Shown here in pieces: positions 37,404-44,308 of a stretch of DNA of 44,308 nt; positions within the stretch are counted from its first letter, which is position 1; the number at the start of each line of letters is the position of its first letter. Where the stretch lies: positions 1 to 44,308 of the forward strand of contig JAHFQM010000013.1 of NCBI GenBank assembly GCA_023266355.1. Direction: 5' to 3'. The position numbers were made by a program, and so were the translations under genes. The notes under the pieces were generated by a model. That model did not search any database. It saw nothing but the letters and a program-made list of their open reading frames with translations, and had not been told where the DNA came from. This DNA is from Aquabacterium sp. GTDB lineage: Bacteria > Pseudomonadota > Gammaproteobacteria > Burkholderiales > Burkholderiaceae_C.

Positions 37404-37975
37404 TCACCGTCGACGACTTCCGCCGGATCCGCGCCGCCCTGGGTCGGCAGGCCGAGGACGACATTAACTGGGCAGAAAGCATCGAACCACCCGATAACGC
37501 TGAACACTTCGCTGCCGAGGCGATCTTCGTGATCTGCAACAGCGGCATGAAGAACACGGTGGCGCACCGGATCTTCGAGCGCTGCTGTGAGGCGGTAGTC
37601 CACGGCACACCCGTGCTCGAAGTGTTCGGCCATGCCGGCAAGGCCGCGGCAATCGAGCTCATCTGGCGCGATCGCGACCAGCTGCTGAAAGGCTACCTGG
37701 CCGCCGGCGACCAACTGGCTTTCCTCGAGGGCCTGCCCTGGATCGGCGGCATCACGAAGTACCACCTGGCCAAGAACTTTGGGGCGCAGGTCGCCAAGCC
37801 CGACGTTCACCTGCAGCGCTTGGCTGACCGCGAGGGCACCACGCCGCAGGCGCTGTGCGAGCGCCTCGCCGGCGAGACGGGCTATCGGGTGGCCACCGTC
37901 GACACGCTGCTATGGCGGGCATGCGCGGAGGGTGTCCTCAACTCCCGTACAGGCGTGATCAAGGCCTTTGCATGA
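37400..37975 (+). CDS. HhH-GPD glycosylase-like protein
   Basis: This 191-residue protein has a helix-hairpin-helix (FLEGLPWIGGITKYHLAKNF), then GAQVAKPDVHLQRLADREGT and CERLAGETGYRVATVDTLLW, the order of HhH-GPD base-excision glycosylases. The usual Lys of bifunctional enzymes is not seen at its place; an Asp in KPDVHL is in the position of the conserved catalytic Asp. It could remove modified or uracil-type bases, or only bind DNA. It starts at GTG overlapping the previous stop. Confidence 0.65.
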   Translation: MITVDDFRRIRAALGRQAEDDINWAESIEPPDNAEHFAAEAIFVICNSGMKNTVAHRIFERCCEAVVHGTPVLEVFGHAGKAAAIELIWRDRDQLLKGYLAAGDQLAFLEGLPWIGGITKYHLAKNFGAQVAKPDVHLQRLADREGTTPQALCERLAGETGYRVATVDTLLWRACAEGVLNSRTGVIKAFA

Positions 37976-38241
37976 AGCTGCGCACCCACACCTGCCGCGC
38001 CGTCGGCTGCCAGCACGTGATCAGCGACCGGATGCTGATGTGCCTGGACCACTGGCGCATGGTGCCGGCGCCGCTGCGGCGTGAGGTGATGGAGGGCCTG
38101 CGAAGCGTGCGTCGCGAGAAGAGCGAACCGGCATTGGTGCGATATCGGGGCGCGGTGGCCAGGGCAGTGGCGGCCGTGCAGGAGAAGCAGGGGCGCAAGG
38201 CCGCGGCGAGCGCCGGGCCGAGCGGGAGTTTGTTCACCTAA
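37972..38241 (+). CDS. small zinc-binding-like protein
   Basis: This 89-residue protein begins with THTCRAVGCQHVISDRMLMC and LDHWRMVP, a C-x4-C-x-H...C-x2-H-type arrangement likely to bind zinc. The rest is basic helix (REVMEGLRSVRREKSEPALV) and a low-complexity end. Proteins like this often precede primase genes in phages. It may be a nucleic-acid-binding accessory. Confidence 0.55.
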   Translation: MKLRTHTCRAVGCQHVISDRMLMCLDHWRMVPAPLRREVMEGLRSVRREKSEPALVRYRGAVARAVAAVQEKQGRKAAASAGPSGSLFT

Positions 38242-38243
38242 GC

Positions 38244-38275
38244 GTGCACACAGCCGGCACGCGGCTCGCGTGCAC
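38244..38275. promoter_or_regulatory. nested inverted repeat upstream of the primase gene
   Basis: GTGCAC (38244-38249) and GTGCAC (38270-38275) frame AGCCG / CGGCT arms around a 5-nt loop, giving a 32-bp nested hairpin in the gap before the primase. There is no T-run. An operator, attenuator or protein-binding site is possible. Confidence 0.4.
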
Positions 38276-38302
38276 AGCTATCGAAGAAATAGCGGTTCAA
38301 GA

Positions 38303-41173
38303 ATGGCCACGAAAACGAACGCCGCCGGCGACCTGGGTGATGCAGCCAGGAAGCTGAACGAGAAGATCGACTGCGAGGACCTGGCGCTGCGGCTGGGGCT
38401 GGAGCGCCCGGGCGCCAAAGGCAATTTCCGCAGCCCGCATCACCCGGACAAGGCGCCCAGCGTCTCGGTGTACCAGGGCAAGGACGGCCTGAGCCGCTGG
38501 CAGGACCACAGCCTGGGCAGCGGGCCCGGTACCGGCGGCGGCCCGGTGGATATGCTGATGTGGTTCAGCAATATCCCCTTCGCCGCCGCCGTGCGCGAGC
38601 TGGCCGGCATGTACGGGGTGGAGATCGACCGGCCCAAGGCCCAGGCGCGCGAAGAGCAGACGCTGGCCGAGTTCATCGCCGACAAGTGCCGCGCTGCCGC
38701 CCGGGACGGGGCCAATGACCTGTTCGATTACCTGCAGGGCCGCGGCATCGACAAGAAGCCGATCGAGGACGCGCTGGCCAAGGCCACGCTCGGCATCAAC
38801 CGCTGGCACAGCGACAAGGTGGAGCGCGGCCAGGTGATGTGGGGCGGCGACGCGGCCGCCTTCATCGTGCGCGATCGCGTGACGTCGGCGGTGGTGGCGG
38901 TGGACACGCGCTACTTCAACGCGGCCGACAACGGCGGCCAGAAGACGGGCTGCCAGGGCGAGAAGATGGGCTTTGCCTGGTGCAGCGACTGGCGCCGTCT
39001 GGAGGCCGCGCGCACGGTGTACATCGTGGAGAGCCCGATCAACGCGCTGTCGATCGAGAGCTGCTTTCTGCCGGGCTGCGCCGCGCTGGCCACCCGCGGC
39101 ACGGGCAACGTGAGCCGCATCGACTGGACCTTTCTGCGCGGCAAGAGCGTGGTGATCTGCTTCGATAACGACAAGCCGATGGAACGCGGGCCCGACATGG
39201 GCTACTGCCCGGGGCTGAAGGCGGCCTGGCAGCTGCACGAGATCCTGACGGGGCTGGACATCAGCTGCCTGATGGTGGACCAGGGGAGCTGGTTCGAGGA
39301 CGCAGAGCACAAGAAACCGATCAATGACATCAACGATTTTTTGAAGGCGCACGGCAACGAGAAGACGACGCTGGCGCTCAAGCGGATCGAGGAGTGGATG
39401 ATTCCGGGCCTGCCGGCCGAGGGCAGGCGCGAGGGGCGCGCGCGGCTGTACTTCCCCTCGCATGACTGGTTCGCTTACACCCGCTACCGGGTGCAGCCCG
39501 ATTTCACCCGCACCATCGACAAGCAGACCAAGGACGAGGAGACGGGCGAGACGAAGTACTCCTACCACGATGTGTGCGGCTTTCGCATCGCCGCGGTGAG
39601 CCGGGTGCAGATCGCCTCGCCCACGTCGACCATGACGGGCGACAGGGACAACGCGCCGACCACGGTGTTCGCCCTGTCGGTGCAGACGGCCCGGCACGGC
39701 CCCAAGCTGCTGCGCCGGGTGGTGGAGGACGAGAAGCTGCACAACCTGGACGGCTGGAAGAAGCTGGGCCCGGTCTTCGCGCCGCCGCAGTTCTCGCGCC
39801 TGGTGAACATCTGGGAGCGGGCCGCCGGCATCGGTGCGCGCGAGGCGGTGAACTTCGTGGGCCTGGCCTGGCGTGACGGCAAGCCGGTGGTGAACGAGGG
39901 GCCGGATTGCTTCTTTCACGATCCCCGTCAGCAATGCCCGTACCACGCGCTGACCTTCCCCGGCGGCGCGCCCAGGGCGGGCGCCGAGGTGCTGCAGCAC
40001 TACCAGGCCACCTTCAAGAGCAACGCCGCGGCCATCCCGCTGGTGTGGGCGCTGGGCGCGCACCTGAAGGCCTTCCTGGGCTTCTGGCCGCACTTCGTGA
40101 TGCAGGCCGAGAAGGAGACGGGCAAGTCGACGCTGGTCAAGCGCCTGGAGCGCACGCTGGCCATGACGATGTTCAGCCGGCAGTCGATCCAGACCGAGTT
40201 CCGCCTGCTGACCTCGATCAGTTACACCAGCCACCCGGTGGGCTGGGAGGAGATTTCGGCCGGCCGCCAGGAGATCATCGACAAGGCGGTGGCGCAGCTG
40301 CAGGAGAGCTACCAGTACACCCACACGCGGCGCGGCGCCGACATGATGGACTTCCTGTTGTGCGCGCCGGTGCTGCTGGCCGGCGAGGATGTGCCGGTGG
40401 ACGGCCTGACCGGCAAGGTGGTGCGCACCCAGCTCACGATGGCCAGGCGCGGCCCGCTGATGCCCGAGGATTTGCCGGTGTTCCCCCTGAAGACCTGGCT
40501 GCAATACCTGGTCAAGACCGGCAAGGAAAAGGTGCAGCAGCTGCACGCCGACGTGCTGGTGGACTTCCGCCGCAATTGCGTGGCGGCCTCCGGCTCGGGC
40601 GGCTCGGAGCGGATGGTCAACAACTATGCGGCCCTGGGAGCGGCCTGGCACCTGCTGTGCGAGTTCGCCGGCATGCCGGTGAGCGCCGGCGGCTTCCTGG
40701 GCGACCTGACGGCCGAAATGAACAGCCACATCACCGAGACGGTGAGCGATCGCCAGCCCTGGGCGCTGATCGTCGACAAGCTGCTCAGCGAAATCGCCAG
40801 CCACCAGTTCCGCTATCCGTTCAAGTTCGACACCGAGGACGAGGTGCCGGTGCTGCTGCTGCGCACCGGCCACGTGATGGCGCACCTGGCCCAGAGCAAC
40901 ACGCTGCGCGCCTTCTGGGACCGCATGACGATCAAGAGCGATCGCGCGCTCAAGCGGCAGCTGGTCACCGCCGGCGTGCTGCTGATGGACCCGAACAAGC
41001 CCGGCGAGCCGCTGCACGTGGAGCGCACCGTGCGCGGATCGCGCGTGAGCCACATGGTGGCGCTGAGCCGCCCGCAGCTCGAGCAGTTCGGCCTGCACGC
41101 GGTGATCCCCGAGGAGCCCGACCCGGCCTTTGAGGGCGGATCCACGGTGACCAGGTTCCGGGGGGCGGCGTGA
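38303..41173 (+). CDS. primase-helicase fusion protein
   Basis: This 956-residue protein has a primase half and an ATPase half. The N-terminus resembles a CHC2 primase zinc domain in which Cys are lost (GNFRSPHHPDKAPSVSVYQG). A TOPRIM domain follows: VYIVESPINALSIES (about 238) and VVICFDNDKP (about 283). The ATPase half has Walker A AEKETGKSTLVKRLE (about 601) and HPVGWEEISAGRQEIIDKAV downstream, as in phage helicases. It should unwind DNA and lay primers at the phage fork. The ATG at 38303 is chosen; a GTG at 38270 would add 11 residues. No separate DNA polymerase gene is seen, so the host polymerase is probably used. Confidence 0.8.
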   Translation: MATKTNAAGDLGDAARKLNEKIDCEDLALRLGLERPGAKGNFRSPHHPDKAPSVSVYQGKDGLSRWQDHSLGSGPGTGGGPVDMLMWFSNIPFAAAVRELAGMYGVEIDRPKAQAREEQTLAEFIADKCRAAARDGANDLFDYLQGRGIDKKPIEDALAKATLGINRWHSDKVERGQVMWGGDAAAFIVRDRVTSAVVAVDTRYFNAADNGGQKTGCQGEKMGFAWCSDWRRLEAARTVYIVESPINALSIESCFLPGCAALATRGTGNVSRIDWTFLRGKSVVICFDNDKPMERGPDMGYCPGLKAAWQLHEILTGLDISCLMVDQGSWFEDAEHKKPINDINDFLKAHGNEKTTLALKRIEEWMIPGLPAEGRREGRARLYFPSHDWFAYTRYRVQPDFTRTIDKQTKDEETGETKYSYHDVCGFRIAAVSRVQIASPTSTMTGDRDNAPTTVFALSVQTARHGPKLLRRVVEDEKLHNLDGWKKLGPVFAPPQFSRLVNIWERAAGIGAREAVNFVGLAWRDGKPVVNEGPDCFFHDPRQQCPYHALTFPGGAPRAGAEVLQHYQATFKSNAAAIPLVWALGAHLKAFLGFWPHFVMQAEKETGKSTLVKRLERTLAMTMFSRQSIQTEFRLLTSISYTSHPVGWEEISAGRQEIIDKAVAQLQESYQYTHTRRGADMMDFLLCAPVLLAGEDVPVDGLTGKVVRTQLTMARRGPLMPEDLPVFPLKTWLQYLVKTGKEKVQQLHADVLVDFRRNCVAASGSGGSERMVNNYAALGAAWHLLCEFAGMPVSAGGFLGDLTAEMNSHITETVSDRQPWALIVDKLLSEIASHQFRYPFKFDTEDEVPVLLLRTGHVMAHLAQSNTLRAFWDRMTIKSDRALKRQLVTAGVLLMDPNKPGEPLHVERTVRGSRVSHMVALSRPQLEQFGLHAVIPEEPDPAFEGGSTVTRFRGAA

Positions 41174-41421
41174 TGCGGATCCCGTGCGCGCAGCTTCAGC
41201 CCGGCCAGCGGGTGATGACGTCGGGCGGCCCGCGGCTGCTGACTTGGGTGGGCCGCTACAAGACCTGCGGCGCGCCGTTCTGGGGCTGGCGCTGGACGCC
41301 GGCGCCACGTCCGGACGGTCTGGTCGACTGCGGTTACAGCGGCGTGCACGTCGACGTGGCGGCCGAGCAGCTGGTGGCCCTGGCCACACCCGAGCCCGTA
41401 GAAGCCCGCCAGGACGCCTGA
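41173..41421 (+). CDS. small hypothetical protein
   Basis: This 82-residue protein overlaps the primase stop by one base (GTG at 41170 is an alternative start). It has LQPGQRVMTSGGPRLLTWVG, a strand-turn-strand pattern like SH3-type barrels, and ends acidic. No family. The non-coding repeat region begins just after it. Confidence 0.5.
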   Translation: MRIPCAQLQPGQRVMTSGGPRLLTWVGRYKTCGAPFWGWRWTPAPRPDGLVDCGYSGVHVDVAAEQLVALATPEPVEARQDA

Positions 41422-41570
41422 ACCGTGTCCACGCCACTACCGCACCGGCCCAGCGCCTTCCAAAGCCTCCCGGGCCGCCTGGCGCGGCCCTCGATTCATC
41501 GCGCAGCGACTCGCTTGGATCATTGCGATTCCGGCATCAATCCACCCTGGTCCCCCGCACCCCCCCACGG

Positions 41571-41632
41571 AGCTATGGAACCCCCGGCGGGGGCCCGACC
41601 GGCAGGGAAAGGGGCCGGCCGCATAGCTTTTT
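41571..41632 (+). terminator. long structured element ending in T5
   Basis: AGCTATG (41571-41577) pairs with CATAGCT (41622-41628) and closes a GC-rich interior that contains CCCCCGGCGGGGG (41581-41593) and GGCCGGCC. TTTTT follows (41628-41632). The shape is that of a branched stem ending in a T-run and may terminate the early operon. A structured RNA or a cruciform site is the alternative. Confidence 0.4.
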
Positions 41633-41662
41633 GCAATGGTGGCATGGGGAGATACGCAGAAA

Positions 41663-42031
41663 AACCCGTGGATTCGGGCCTCTGTTACCTTGCCTCGCAA
41701 GGTTCGACTAAGGCTAGCGCGGCGTTCGCAAGATTCAAACTTCCACGGGTCTGGCCTTTTCTTCCACGGGTCGGCCTGTTTCTTCCACGGGCCCATTTTT
41801 CGGCCGAAGGGCCTCTCTCTCTCTCTTTCTTTCATTTTTCAGAGGAGAGGAAGAGAAAAAGGGGCGCCGAGGCGGCGGGATCGCGATCCACGGGTTTGAG
41901 AATCACCAAAATGGTGCATCCACGGGTTGGACCCTCGATCCACGGGTTTCCCGTGGATGAAAAAATAGGCAAAAGCCAGCATTGGCGCGGGTTTGCGGCC
42001 GATCGGGCCTCGATCCACGCATCCACGGGTT
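41663..42031 (+). repeat. iterated (A/T)TCCACGGGT repeats in a non-coding region
   Basis: Nine full or near-full copies of a 10-11-base motif occur here. Plus-strand copies start at 41741, 41762, 41783 (one mismatch), 41886, 41918, 41938 and 42021. Minus-strand copies lie at 41663-41673 and 41950-41958, and a partial one at 42013-42020. Three copies are exactly 21 bp apart, two helical turns. ATCCACGGG and CCCGTGGAT form a perfect 9-bp palindrome around TTT at 41938-41958. The area (about 41430-42060) is richer in A+T than the genes and carries other hairpins, such as CCTTGC-CTC-GCAAGG (41688-41702) and TTCGGCCGAA (41799-41808). It fits an iteron-type origin or the arm sites of an attachment/resolution locus. 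Confidence 0.75.
41813..41864 (+). repeat. polypyrimidine/polypurine tract inside the repeat region
   Basis: CTCTCTCTCTCTCT and T-rich pyrimidines (41813-41840) are followed by a purine run (AGAGGAGAGGAAGAGAAAAA, 41841-41860). The two are partly complementary and could pair as an imperfect hairpin or melt easily. Such tracts act as unwinding elements near origins; here it sits between the 21-bp repeats and the second repeat group. Confidence 0.5.
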
Positions 42032-42076
42032 GTTTTGCCCCTGGTCTCCCGCAGCTCGGACAGGCAGGAGGTGTTC

Positions 42077-43120
42077 GTGGCTGAAAAACACTGGACCGAC
42101 CAGGCCGCCATTGATGCGTGGCTGGAATGGCTCGAGGGCACCCGCGGCCGCAGCAAGCGCACCGTCGAGGCCTATGGCATGGCCGTGCGCCGGCTGCACG
42201 AATACCTGCAGCAAGAGGGCGTGGCGCTGCTGGACGTCGACGCTGGCCAGCTCGAGCTGTTCTCGGGCCTGTACCTGCACAAGAAGGGCGTGGTGGCCAG
42301 GAGCCGCATCCCCTACATCAGCGCGTTGCGCGGCTTCTTCGCCTTCGCGCAGGCCAGGCGGATGGTGGCGCGCAACCCGGCGGCCAAGCTGTCTCACCCC
42401 AAGACCGGCATGCCGCTGCCGCGCACGATCAGCCTGGCCAACGCCGAGCGCCTGATGTGGGCGCCCGACATGGGCACCTTCATCGGGATCCGCGACGCGG
42501 CGATGCTGGCGCTGCTGATTGGCTGCGGGCCCCGGGTGTCGGGCCTGGTGGCGCTCAACGAGAGCTCACTGCGCCCGATCCAGGTGGGCAACGAGGCCCG
42601 CCTGGCCGTGGTGTTCAGGGAGAAGGGCCAGAAGGAGCGCATGCTGCCCGTGCCGAAGGAAGCCGACATGCTGCTGCGCGTCTACCTGGGCCACGAGGAG
42701 CTCAAGGCGATCGACCGCGACATCATGGTCAAGGATGGCCAGGGCACGCACCCCGATCGCGTGCTGTTCGTCTCGGTGCGCAGCACCATCCTGCGGCCCG
42801 ACGAACACCGCGGCGAGAAGCGCCGGCTGACGCGCAAGGCGGTGCACGACATGGTGCAGCGCTACGGCCGGCGCCTCGGCATCCCGCTGGAGGAGCTGCA
42901 TCCGCACGCCTTCCGCCACCTGTTCGGCACCGAGTTGACCGAGGACGACGTCAGCCTGGCCAGCACGCAGGACCTGATGGGCCATGCCGACCCCAAGAGC
43001 ACCTCGATCTACATCCGCCTGGCTCAGCGCCGCAAGGCCAAGCTGATCGACCAGAACGCTCCGCTGGCCAAGATGCGCACGCCAGTGTCCGAGCTGCTCA
43101 AGCGCCTGCCTCCGGGCTGA
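42077..43120 (+). CDS. XerC/D-like tyrosine recombinase
   Basis: This 347-residue protein starts at GTG 42077, five bases after AGGAGG. It has an N-terminal core-binding domain (SKRTVEAYGMAVRRLHEYLQ) and a full catalytic domain: Arg153 (GCGPRVSGLVAL), a Lys in REKGQKERMLPV, His277/Arg280 (HPHAFRHLFG), His303 (LMGHADPKS) and Tyr312 (SIYIRLAQRRK). The set is intact. It may act as phage integrase or as a resolvase. The adjacent repeat array is a natural candidate for its DNA sites. It is the second of three recombinases in the window. Confidence 0.85.
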   Translation: MAEKHWTDQAAIDAWLEWLEGTRGRSKRTVEAYGMAVRRLHEYLQQEGVALLDVDAGQLELFSGLYLHKKGVVARSRIPYISALRGFFAFAQARRMVARNPAAKLSHPKTGMPLPRTISLANAERLMWAPDMGTFIGIRDAAMLALLIGCGPRVSGLVALNESSLRPIQVGNEARLAVVFREKGQKERMLPVPKEADMLLRVYLGHEELKAIDRDIMVKDGQGTHPDRVLFVSVRSTILRPDEHRGEKRRLTRKAVHDMVQRYGRRLGIPLEELHPHAFRHLFGTELTEDDVSLASTQDLMGHADPKSTSIYIRLAQRRKAKLIDQNAPLAKMRTPVSELLKRLPPG

Positions 43121-43362
43121 CGCCCACCACCCCGATTCCTGAAGGTCAACGTCCATGCCCGAACGCACAACACGGCTACACAAAGCTAATAAGGGAACCA
43201 TGCCGGAGAGAGATACACGGCGGCAGCAGGTGATCTCGCGGGCTTCCCAAATGTGTAACAGGAACCGCCAAAGTCATTTACACAGGGTTTCCCCTCACTG
43301 CGGACTCTGGCAGAAGTCGCAGTGGCTGGACCTGCTGTCAGAGGGGAGAGGAGGGCTGATTC
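43121..43362. other. intergenic region with inverted repeat TGTGTAA/TTACACA
   Basis: No convincing gene is seen between the recombinase and the next gene. TGTGTAA (43252-43258) and TTACACA (43278-43284) are perfect 7-bp inverted arms about 19 bases apart. An AGGAGGG site (43349-43355) serves the next gene. A short frame (from 43200, beginning MPERDTRRQQV) is open but reads poorly. An attachment core or operator may lie here. Confidence 0.4.
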
Positions 43363-43851
43363 GTGCATGAAACTCGCAGTGGTGGATCCGCGCAGCTGCA
43401 CCTGGTGGGGATCGAGCAGGCACCTGGCCAGGGGGTGGGGGGTCGGCGGGCCTGGCCTCGTCGCCCCCGGCGGGGGGGTGGGTACCTGAATGAACTCACT
43501 CCCTCAGATGTTTGGGAGGTGGCAAAAATTCGCGAACTCGAATCGATGGGGCTGCCGGGCGTGTGGCTCGCGGTGGTGCGCGAGATCGGCTACGACCGTT
43601 TCATGGCGATGTGGCGGATCCTGGACCGGTCGGTGCAACTGCGGTCGGAGAGCGAGTCGATGATCGAAGTGCAGTTGCGGCGGCTTTCCAGCTTCAACCG
43701 CTTCCAGCGGAACCGCTTCATCGAAACGCTGGTGGCCTCCGGCTTCGGCGATCGCGAGATCCGCGAAATGGTGCAGGCGCAACTGGGTGAAAAGCTGAGC
43801 CTGTCTCACATATCGCGTCTGGCTGGGCGCCGTAAAGTGACGGCCGCATGA
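43363..43851 (+). CDS. putative HTH regulatory protein
   Basis: This 162-residue protein starts at GTG 43363, with AGGAGGG seven bases upstream. Its first 40 residues are Gly/Arg-rich and may be non-native; the folded part begins near ELTPSDVWEVAKIRELESMG. LPGVWLAVVREIGYDRFMAM and FNRFQRNRFIETLVASGFGD, then LSLSHISRLAGRRKVTAA, read as helical DNA-binding segments, the last like a recognition helix. It overlaps the serine recombinase start by four bases, so it may regulate or assist that enzyme. The family is uncertain (Mor-like at most). Confidence 0.55.
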   Translation: MHETRSGGSAQLHLVGIEQAPGQGVGGRRAWPRRPRRGGGYLNELTPSDVWEVAKIRELESMGLPGVWLAVVREIGYDRFMAMWRILDRSVQLRSESESMIEVQLRRLSSFNRFQRNRFIETLVASGFGDREIREMVQAQLGEKLSLSHISRLAGRRKVTAA

Positions 43852-44308
43852 AGCGTGCCGTGATCTACGCCCGGGTGAGCAAGCAGCGCGAGGAGAGCGT
43901 GTCGATCGAGGCCCAGATCGAGCAATGCACGGCGCGCGCCGCGCAGCTGGGAGCGACGGTGGTGCGCGTGTTCCTGGATGACGGCGTGAGCGGGCGCGAG
44001 GCGCGCAATCGGGCCGCGTTCCTGAAGGCCAAGGCCTTTTGCGAGGCGGCGAACGTGGACTTCTTCGTCACGTGGTCGACGTCGCGCTTCGCGCGCAACC
44101 TGATGGAGTTGTTCCAGAGCCAGGCCGAGCTGCGCGAGATCGGCACGCGGCTGGAGTGCCTGAATGCCGACGTCGACGACGAGACGGACGCGGGGTTTAT
44201 CAGCAAGGTGTTCAATGGCGCGATGGACGAGATGTATTCGCGGCAGGTGGCGCGCGACACGTTGCGATCGCAGAAGAAGGCGGCGGCCGAGGGCTACTAC
44301 ACCGGCGG
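43848..44308 (+). CDS. large serine recombinase, 3'-truncated by the window edge
   Basis: The frame runs off the window after about 153 residues. The catalytic domain of large serine recombinases is visible: VIYARVSKQREESVS with nucleophile Ser11, VVRVFLDDGVSGREARNRAA, the TWSTSRFARNLMEL helix, and SKVFNGAMDEMYSRQVARDT at the start of helix E. These enzymes integrate phages into host DNA at attP/attB sites, usually with a small directionality partner. The coupled HTH-like protein is a possible partner. It is the third recombinase in the window. Confidence 0.9.
   Translation, partial: MKRAVIYARVSKQREESVSIEAQIEQCTARAAQLGATVVRVFLDDGVSGREARNRAAFLKAKAFCEAANVDFFVTWSTSRFARNLMELFQSQAELREIGTRLECLNADVDDETDAGFISKVFNGAMDEMYSRQVARDTLRSQKKAAAEGYYTG

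Noticed and set aside
38297..41437. Very long minus-strand frame opposite the primase gene
   Set aside because: Same high-GC shadow effect; the plus strand encodes TOPRIM and Walker A motifs.
41687..41712. tRNA-like segment (CCTTGC-CTC-GCAAGG followed by GGTTCGAC)
   Set aside because: A small hairpin and a T-loop-like GGTTCGA are present, but no cloverleaf can be drawn around them; it could at most be an attachment-site remnant.
41663..42031. CRISPR array in the repeat region
   Set aside because: The repeats are only 10-11 bases, occur on both strands, and spacers are not of uniform length apart from three copies at 21 bp; there are no cas genes.
41425..42084. A 219-codon open frame across the repeat region
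   Set aside because: It covers iterated DNA repeats, hairpins and a pyrimidine/purine tract, has no good ribosome site, and its amino acid pattern (Ser/Pro/Arg/Phe runs) looks like translated non-coding DNA.
43155..43370. A 71-codon frame after the XerC/D-like recombinase
   Set aside because: Weak ribosome site, unusual composition, and it spans an inverted repeat and the ribosome site of the next gene; kept as intergenic.
43367..43489. A 40-codon frame starting ATG AAA CTC
   Set aside because: It has a possible ribosome site but overlaps the 5' end of the HTH-like gene and ends in Gly-rich sequence; more likely chance, though a leader peptide cannot be excluded.

Overview
The window is a high-GC (about two-thirds G+C) tailed-phage genome, or most of one, and no recognisable bacterial gene is seen. 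Gene content (TerL, portal, capsid, a lambda-type G/GT frameshift, a 1416-residue tape measure and no sheath protein) indicates a siphovirus. The composition, Mu-I-like protease, CII (CP76)-like regulator, GH19 endolysin and Rz/Rz1 pair suggest a Gram-negative host, probably a beta-proteobacterium of the Burkholderiales. The host is inferred; nothing in the window proves it. Three site-specific recombinases and an immI-like switch suggest a temperate phage.

Layout. (1) 1-12.9 kb holds packaging and head genes: a partial minus-strand gene, small terminase-like protein, TerL, portal, a tandem zinc-knuckle protein and a head morphogenesis protein. A small RHH-repressor island follows with a 31-bp operator palindrome (6341-6371), then a protease-scaffold-capsid fusion, connectors, tail terminator and tail tube. 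(2) 12.9-23.4 kb holds tail genes: G/GT chaperones with an A AAA AAC slip site, tape measure, tail-tip/adhesion proteins with recurring carbohydrate-binding-like segments, an SGNH-like lipoprotein inserted among tail genes, and a compositionally distinct fibre. (3) 23.4-26.0 kb is the lysis cassette: NlpC/P60-like protein, two membrane proteins (holin candidates), GH19 endolysin, a zinc-motif/membrane peptide, and Rz with Rz1 nested inside it. It ends at a strong intrinsic terminator (25984-26018).

(4) 26.0-27.4 kb reads leftward: two exported 'moron' proteins and an RHH repressor. (5) 27.5-38.3 kb reads rightward from a promoter buried in a perfect 28-bp palindrome. It runs through an Arc-sized RHH protein, a CII-like protein, a minimal tyrosine recombinase, a P22 Ant N-domain protein, and a tightly overlapping series of mostly small genes. 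Those include an HNH endonuclease, a nucleotide-metabolism fusion, a DUF5131 protein and a HhH glycosylase-like protein. (6) 38.3-41.4 kb encodes a large primase-helicase. (7) 41.42-42.08 kb is non-coding and carries about nine copies of an (A/T)TCCACGGGT repeat, three of them at exact 21-bp spacing, beside a XerC/D-like tyrosine recombinase. It looks like a replication origin or a complex attachment/resolution site. (8) The window ends with a putative HTH protein and a truncated large serine recombinase.

The items most worth attention are the repeat region next to the recombinase, the immI-like two-RHH/antirepressor switch without a visible CI repressor, three recombinases in one phage, the capsid fusion with an internal start, and the phage-borne SGNH-like lipoprotein.
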